From Longimicrobiales bacterium (GTDB taxonomy: Bacteria > Gemmatimonadota > Gemmatimonadetes > Longimicrobiales > Gaopeijiaceae), in the NCBI GenBank assembly GCA_028284495.1, contig JANQRP010000031.1:23959-87958 (forward strand): 64,000 nucleotides of DNA, given 5' to 3'. Made by a program: the position numbers and the translations under genes. The notes under the pieces were generated by a model. It saw only the letters and a list, made by a program, of their open reading frames with translations. It was not told the origin of the DNA and did no database searches. The stretch's first letter is position 1. Each line of letters begins with the position of its first letter. Of this stretch, positions 59,361 through 64,000 are shown piece by piece.

Positions 59361-60659
59361 TCAGTTCCCCTTGTAGATGGTGCCGCCCTTCATCACGAAG
59401 TCGACCTCCATGAGAGCGGCGACGTCGTCCAGCGGATTGGTCGAGGTCGCCACGATGTCCGCGAACTTCCCGGCTTCGACCGTCCCGATATCCTGATCCA
59501 TCTCCACATGCCTGGACGCCACGACGGTGGCGGACCGGATGGCCTCCATCGGCGTCATCCCGGCCTGAACGAGCAGCTGGAATTCCCGAGCGTTCTCACC
59601 GTGGGTCGACACACCCGAGTCGGTGCCGAACGCAATCCTGACGCCACCCTCGTGAGCCCGACGCACCATATCCAGCATCTGGGGCCCGACCGCCAGGGAC
59701 TTCTCGCGGATCGCCGCGGGCATCCAGTCCTGCTCGGTCGCGATCTCGGCGACGGTTACGCCGGCGAGGATGGTCGGCACGAGGTACGCCTCCGTCTCCC
59801 GGAAGAGGCGGATCGACTCCTCGTCGAGGTACGTGCCGTGCTCGATCGATGCGCCTCCCGCACGCAGGAACGAGTTGATACCGGTGACGCCGTGGGCGTG
59901 GGCCGTCACCCGCCGACCCATCATCCGGGCCGCCTCGACGATCGCCTCGAGCTCGTCCCGGAAGAACTGCTGCTCCACCCCGGCCGCCGTGTTGGAGAGG
60001 ACGCCGCCGGTGGCCGTGATCTTGATGACGTCCGCGCCCCCACGGACGAGTTCTCGTACGGCCCGCCGACAGTCCGCGGGCCCATTGCACGCATACCGAT
60101 TCTCGCGGAGGTCCATCACGTCGAGCGCGAGCCCGTTCACATCGGCGTGGCCCCCCGTCGGGCTCACCGCCTGCCCGGCCACGCGCAGGCGCGGGCCTGG
60201 CACGTCTCCCGCGTCGATCGCGTCCCGGAGTGCCGTGGCGACGGCGACCGTGTTTCCGACGTCCTGCGCCGTGGTGAAGCCCGACATGAGTGTGACTCGA
60301 GCGGCGCGGGCCGCGTCCAGGGCGACGTCGGTCTCGTCGTTCCGGAGCCCGTCGAGCGTACGGTCCGGTCCGAGCTCGTTCCGCAGGTGCACATGCGAGT
60401 CGATGAAGCCGGGCATGAGATAGTGTTCCCGAAGATCGACGACTTCGGCACCCTCACGGCTCACGTAACCGTCGACGACCTCCTCGATCCGCTCGCCGCG
60501 TACCACGATCGACACCTCGGTCCGCGGTGGTTCGCCGGGGACGTCCAGGAGCCAGCCGGCGTGGAGGACGGTGAGCGGCTCTCCCTCCTGACTCGACAGG
60601 GGGCCCGCGGCGAGCAGGAAGACGGACAGCGTGAGCGCGATTCGAGCCAGCGACACCAT
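59361..60659 (-). CDS. Exported amidohydrolase (imidazolonepropionase/prolidase-like)
   Basis: A 432-residue metal-dependent hydrolase with a Sec signal (LARIALTLSVFLLAAGPLSSQ). The TIM-barrel metal site is complete: HxH in MPGFIDSHVHLRNE, the carboxylated-lysine candidate in DVIKITATGGVLS, histidines in RRVTAHAHGVTG and ASIEHGTYLD, and the Asp in IAFGTDSGVSTHG. The family includes enzymes that cleave C-terminal Arg/Lys/Pro from dipeptides; the substrate here is unknown. It is the first gene of a minus-strand operon with the ydbS- and ydbT-like genes, and is divergent from tRNA-Thr. Confidence 0.91.
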   Translation of the reverse strand: MVSLARIALTLSVFLLAAGPLSSQEGEPLTVLHAGWLLDVPGEPPRTEVSIVVRGERIEEVVDGYVSREGAEVVDLREHYLMPGFIDSHVHLRNELGPDRTLDGLRNDETDVALDAARAARVTLMSGFTTAQDVGNTVAVATALRDAIDAGDVPGPRLRVAGQAVSPTGGHADVNGLALDVMDLRENRYACNGPADCRRAVRELVRGGADVIKITATGGVLSNTAAGVEQQFFRDELEAIVEAARMMGRRVTAHAHGVTGINSFLRAGGASIEHGTYLDEESIRLFRETEAYLVPTILAGVTVAEIATEQDWMPAAIREKSLAVGPQMLDMVRRAHEGGVRIAFGTDSGVSTHGENAREFQLLVQAGMTPMEAIRSATVVASRHVEMDQDIGTVEAGKFADIVATSTNPLDDVAALMEVDFVMKGGTIYKGN

Positions 60660-60820
60660 GTAGGACTCCGTGACCGGGTGGAGTCGGCAAGGTCTCGCGA
60701 TGCGGGAGTCCCAGCAAGCGCCGGCGCGGAAGGGAGGTGCGTTCAGGGGCGGTGGCGGACCGCAACCCTGTATTCAGTCGGTCCGAATCCGCCTCATGTT
60801 CGCTATCTTGTCGGCACATC

Positions 60821-60894
60821 GCCGACGTAGCTCAGCTGGCCAGAGCAGCCGCCTTGTAAGCGGCAGGTCGTGGGTTCGAGTCCCACCGTCGGCT
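60821..60894 (+). tRNA. tRNA-Thr (anticodon TGT)
   Basis: A 74-base cloverleaf. The acceptor stem is GCCGACG/CGTCGGC, the D-arm begins GCTC-AGCTGGCCAGA-GC, and the anticodon stem GCCGC/GCGGC carries the loop CTTGTAA (anticodon TGT at 60855-60857). The T-arm has GGTTCGAGTCC. No CCA is encoded. A -10-like TATCTT at 60804-60809 may be its promoter. Confidence 0.96.
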
Positions 60895-60918
60895 CTCCTC
60901 CCGAATCCGGAGTCCACG

Positions 60919-62787
60919 ATGCGCCAGCCGTTCGCTCACCCCACCGCCCTCGTCGTGCTCACGCTGCTGGCCTCCTCGGCCGGCTGTAGCGCCGATCCGG
61001 AGCCGGGTGGTACGACCACGGCCGGGCCGCCGAACGGCGCCCCCGCCGACACGCAGGGCTCGGACCCGGCGACCCCGGCGGGTGCCTCGAGCGCGTACAG
61101 CGGCCCCGACCTCGTCGCCGCGGACGGCACCATCGACCTCAACCGCTACTACACGGCCGCGGAAACCAACCGGATGCTCCAGGACTGGGCGACGCGCTTC
61201 CCGGAACTCACGGAGGTCGAACAGATCGGCGAGAGCCTCCTGGGTGCGCCGCTGATGTCCATCACGATCACGAACGAGGCCACGGGGCCCGCGTCCGAGA
61301 AGCCGGCCCTGTACGTGGACGGCGGGCTTCACTCGGCCGAGCTGACCTCCTCCTCCGTCGCGACCCACGTCATCGCGCACCTCCTCTCCGGCTACGGCAG
61401 CGACCCGCAGGTCACGCGCCTCCTCGACACCCGCACCTTCTACGTGCGCCCCAAGTTCAACCCGGACGGCTCGGACCTGGTCCTGGACGCCGATCTCGCG
61501 CTTCGCAGTTCGGTGAACCCTGTAGATCAGGACCGCGACGGGGTCGCGGACGAGGACCCGGCCAACGACCTCGACGGCGACGGCTGGATCACGCGCATGC
61601 GCTGGGTCGATCCCGCGGGTGAGTGGTACGCCGACCCGTCGGACTCCCGAATCATGCGGCGCGTCTCGGCTGAGATGCCCGCGGGTGCCACACGCTACTC
61701 GATGGGCGGGGAGGGGATCGACGATGACGGTGACGGGCTCCGGGACGAGGACGGCATCGGGGGGCTCGACCTGAACCGCAACTTCCCGCGGAACTGGGAG
61801 CCACAGTACCTGCAGGGCGGCGCTGGCGACTTCCCGCTGTCCGAGCCGGAGACGTACGCCGCCGCGCGGTTCATCCACGACCACCCGAACATCACGGGAA
61901 TCGTGCACGGCCACACGTCCGGGGGGTTCATGTACCGGCTGCCCTCGGCGTCCGCTCCGAGCCTCTTCCCCCAGGACGATCTCGACCTGATCCTTCATCT
62001 CGGCGAGGAGTACACGCGCTCGACCGGCCGTCCGGTCCGGCCTTCCGCCACGCACCCGACGGAGCATCGCTACGGCACGCTGATCTCATGGGGGTTCTGG
62101 GATCAGGGCGTGATCGGGTGGGTGCCGGAGTTCTCACCCGGTCCCGAGATGTGGGTCACCGACTACGACGGCGATGGGCGTCTCTCGGAGGAGGAGGAGC
62201 TCCGGTACAACGACGAGGAGCTCGGCGGCCGCTACTTCAGCGAGTGGACCGCGGTCGATCACCCCGAGCTGGGTGAGGTCGAGGTGGGTGGGTGGCACAC
62301 CAGATTCTGGGGTCAGAACCCGCCGGCCGAACACCTCGAGGAGGAGACCACGCCGCAGCTGCCGTGGATCCTCTGGCTCGCCGAGCAGGCGCCCCAGCTC
62401 GCCATCGAGGTCGCGGATGTCCGGGTGGACGGCGACGAGGTGGAGGTGGAGGTGCGCGTGCGGAACGATGGATTCGCCCCGACCAGCCTGACCGGACGGG
62501 GCGCCGTGGGTGCCGAGCGCGCGGACGGCAGCGTGGTGGACCGGATCGTCGAACCGGTTCACGCGTGGATCGAGTTCGAGGGCTACGAACTCGTCGAGGG
62601 TCGAGCCCGCGTCGACCTGGGTCACCTCGCCGGGACCGGACCATTCCTGACGGACGTCGGCCCGCGAGAGCGGAGCGCCACCTGGCGACTCCGGCCCCTC
62701 CCCGACGCGACGTCCCGTACCCTGCGCGTCGTCGCGGCCTCGGACAAGGCCGGGACGGTGCGCACCGACACCCTGAACCCGAGGTAG
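60919..62787 (+). CDS. M14-family zinc carboxypeptidase lipoprotein
   Basis: A 622-residue exported peptidase (signal LVVLTLLASSAGC). The M14 zinc motif H-x-x-E is His138/Glu141 in VDGGLHSAEL, with a third ligand likely in GIVHGHTSGG. Substrate-binding residues lie in FYVRPKFNPDGSD and GLDLNRNFPRNW. It carries Asp-rich calcium-loop-like inserts (DQDRDGVADEDPANDLDGDG, DDDGDGLRDEDG, DYDGDGRLSEEEE). A C-terminal beta-sandwich of about 120 residues (VEVEVRVRNDGFAPTSLTG) follows. It probably digests peptides outside the cell. The ATG lies 25 bases after tRNA-Thr, an unusually short distance. Confidence 0.9.
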   Translation: MRQPFAHPTALVVLTLLASSAGCSADPEPGGTTTAGPPNGAPADTQGSDPATPAGASSAYSGPDLVAADGTIDLNRYYTAAETNRMLQDWATRFPELTEVEQIGESLLGAPLMSITITNEATGPASEKPALYVDGGLHSAELTSSSVATHVIAHLLSGYGSDPQVTRLLDTRTFYVRPKFNPDGSDLVLDADLALRSSVNPVDQDRDGVADEDPANDLDGDGWITRMRWVDPAGEWYADPSDSRIMRRVSAEMPAGATRYSMGGEGIDDDGDGLRDEDGIGGLDLNRNFPRNWEPQYLQGGAGDFPLSEPETYAAARFIHDHPNITGIVHGHTSGGFMYRLPSASAPSLFPQDDLDLILHLGEEYTRSTGRPVRPSATHPTEHRYGTLISWGFWDQGVIGWVPEFSPGPEMWVTDYDGDGRLSEEEELRYNDEELGGRYFSEWTAVDHPELGEVEVGGWHTRFWGQNPPAEHLEEETTPQLPWILWLAEQAPQLAIEVADVRVDGDEVEVEVRVRNDGFAPTSLTGRGAVGAERADGSVVDRIVEPVHAWIEFEGYELVEGRARVDLGHLAGTGPFLTDVGPRERSATWRLRPLPDATSRTLRVVAASDKAGTVRTDTLNPR

Positions 62788-62793
62788 CCGCCG

Positions 62794-63303
62794 ATGTCCC
62801 TCACCGCCCATATCACCGCCCAGGTCGAGGCCGAACACGAGGCCTCGCGCCGCGTCATCGAGCGCGTCACCGACGAGATGCTGGCGTGGAAGCCGCACGA
62901 CAAGTCGTGGAACTCGCTCGAGCTCGCGACCCACATCGCGAACCTGGTGTCGTGGGGAGCGATGATTCTCACCACAGAGGAGCTGGATTTCGCGTCGGAG
63001 GAGATGCAGAGCTGGTCGCCCCCGAAGGCGGACACGGTTGCCGACGTGCTCGCGATTCTCGACCAGAACGTCGCGACGGTGACGGGCATCCTTTCCGGGA
63101 TGTCGGATGCCGACCTCGAGACGACGTGGACGATGCGGTCGGGGGAGCAGGTCTTTTCCGCCGATCCCCGCGCCTTCGCGTTCATCCGCTGGGTGCTCTC
63201 GCACCAGTCCCACCACCGGGGTGAGCTCGTGGTGTATCTGCGCCTCAACGACGTTCCGGTGCCGGGAATCTTCGGCCCCAGCGCGGACGAGCAGCAGATG
63301 TAG
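62794..63303 (+). CDS. DinB-family protein
   Basis: A 169-residue four-helix-bundle protein of the DinB/YfiT metalloenzyme superfamily. Typical parts are an N-terminal helix (VEAEHEASRRVIERVTDEML), SWNSLELATHIANLVSWGAM with the first metal histidine, and a last helix FIRWVLSHQSHHRGELVVYL with the second and third histidines (H-x-x-x-H pattern). Family members act as thiol-dependent transferases (for instance with mycothiol or bacillithiol) or have unknown roles. ATG start; it lies 6 bases after the carboxypeptidase stop and is probably co-transcribed with it. Confidence 0.9.
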   Translation: MSLTAHITAQVEAEHEASRRVIERVTDEMLAWKPHDKSWNSLELATHIANLVSWGAMILTTEELDFASEEMQSWSPPKADTVADVLAILDQNVATVTGILSGMSDADLETTWTMRSGEQVFSADPRAFAFIRWVLSHQSHHRGELVVYLRLNDVPVPGIFGPSADEQQM

Positions 63304-63392
63304 TCGGGGGTGCACTGCGGCACCCCAACCACGCGCACGAACGGGGGTTGATGGCCCTCGTCGAGCCACTTACCTTTTGAGGCTCCTTCCGA

Positions 63393-63421
63393 GAAGCCAC
63401 CTCGCAGTCCGAGGCGGCTTC
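63393..63421 (+). terminator. Probable intrinsic terminator after the DinB gene
   Basis: GAAGCCACCTCG (63393-63404) pairs with CGAGGCGGCTTC (63410-63421), with one A/C mismatch and a five-base loop. It is followed by GTCGTTTGT, a weak T-rich tail. It lies between the DinB gene and the tRNA cluster and would separate the two units. Confidence 0.6.
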
Positions 63422-63511
63422 GTCGTTTGTCCCGGACCCGAACCGGTCCGGGGTGTCCGTCGGGGGGTGATGGCACGCTCTCGGTTCGACGTCGGTGAGA
63501 GTGCCGTTTGG

Positions 63512-63594
63512 GGTGGGATACCGAAGTGGCCAAACGGGGCAGACTGTAAATCTGCTGGCTTATGCCTTCGAAGGTTCGAATCCTTCTCCCACCA
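63512..63594 (+). tRNA. tRNA-Tyr (anticodon GTA)
   Basis: An 83-base class-II tRNA. The acceptor stem is GGTGGGA/TCCCACC with discriminator A, and the anticodon stem-loop AGACTGTAAATCT carries GTA. A long variable arm (GGCTTATGCC) and the T-arm GGTTCGAATCC are present. It is the first of three tRNAs leading into tuf, a classical arrangement in bacteria. No CCA is encoded. Confidence 0.96.
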
Positions 63595-63628
63595 CTGCGG
63601 AGCCGGAAGTTCGGCCACCGCGCATGAT

Positions 63629-63702
63629 GCGGGAGTAGCTCAGTTGGCTAGAGCATCAGCCTTCCAAGCTGAGGGTCGCGGGTTCGAGTCCCGTCTCCCG
63701 CT
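63629..63702 (+). tRNA. tRNA-Gly (anticodon TCC)
   Basis: A 74-base cloverleaf with acceptor GCGGGAG/CTCCCGC, D-arm GCTC-AGTTGGCTAGA-GC, and anticodon loop CTTCCAA (TCC). The T-arm has GGTTCGAGTCC. No CCA is encoded. It lies 34 bases after tRNA-Tyr. Confidence 0.97.
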
Positions 63703-63736
63703 TGGGTCGGCGACATCGACCCGGGCACAGGAAAGC

Positions 63737-64000
<264 letters not shown>

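Noticed and set aside
63472..63505. Imperfect stem-loop just upstream of tRNA-Tyr
   Set aside because: It has a bulge and a large loop and sits where the promoter should be. It could be promoter sequence, and I cannot support a specific role.

Overview
The window is high-GC DNA from a diderm, lipoprotein-rich bacterium, most probably a member of the Gemmatimonadota (inference; an acidobacterial relative is the main alternative). The clues are two PadR plus ADOP-type (MacB/FtsX duplicated) permease modules, a DUF5916 CBM9/beta-barrel protein, about ten paralogous 6-bladed beta-propeller lipoproteins, many GTG starts, and frequent 4-base NTGA overlaps between genes. Both edges cut genes: an ADOP permease on the left (C-terminus missing) and EF-Tu on the right (first 33 codons present).

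Left accessory half (1-35 kb). A PadR/ADOP module (1-2665) is followed by a propeller lipoprotein translationally coupled to an ABC-2 ATPase/permease pair (2975-5915) and a second propeller (5988-7187). The block at 7388-15007 looks like an envelope or metal-handling system. It has a promoter overlapped by a perfect inverted repeat, a TonB-dependent siderophore-type receptor, two DUF3526-type ABC permeases, their ATPase, and a BNR-repeat lipoprotein with a C-x-C-C motif that is interrupted by an in-frame TAG. A DUF5916 outer-membrane protein and a second PadR/ADOP module with a two-box palindromic operator follow on the minus strand, divergent from an ankyrin-repeat protein. From 22.5 to 33.5 kb lies a tandem array of eight propeller lipoprotein genes. 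One has lost an internal segment and is out of frame, and one has a one-base frameshift. A glutaminyl-peptide cyclotransferase sits inside the array and a metallophosphoesterase lipoprotein at its end.

Middle (34.6-44.6 kb). Mixed metabolic and regulatory genes: a duplicated SpoIIAA-like protein, a PhoX-like DUF839 protein, a DUF1611 P-loop protein, nitrilase, ornithine aminotransferase, DUF3224, a zinc-ribbon/YggX-like protein, FabH, a TraR/DksA zinc-finger protein, a strong bidirectional terminator, and RNase D with a small partner.

Right housekeeping half (44.8-64 kb). pyk, a PhnP-like hydrolase and pgi, then a long co-directional chain: ytxH-like, yihY-like, L,D-transpeptidase, smpB, amidase, TPR lipoprotein, pyrD, pyrF, an NTF2-like protein and cysS. 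Nearly all of the later members overlap by four bases or less. A minus-strand operon (amidohydrolase, ydbS-like, ydbT-like) follows. The window ends with tRNA-Thr(TGT), an M14 carboxypeptidase, a DinB protein, and the classical tRNA-Tyr/tRNA-Gly/tRNA-Thr cluster leading into tuf. No CRISPR array, insertion sequence, integrase, phage gene or rRNA was seen. The points most worth a second look are the propeller array with its decaying copies, the receptor/DUF3526/CxCC cluster, and the paired operators in front of both PadR genes.
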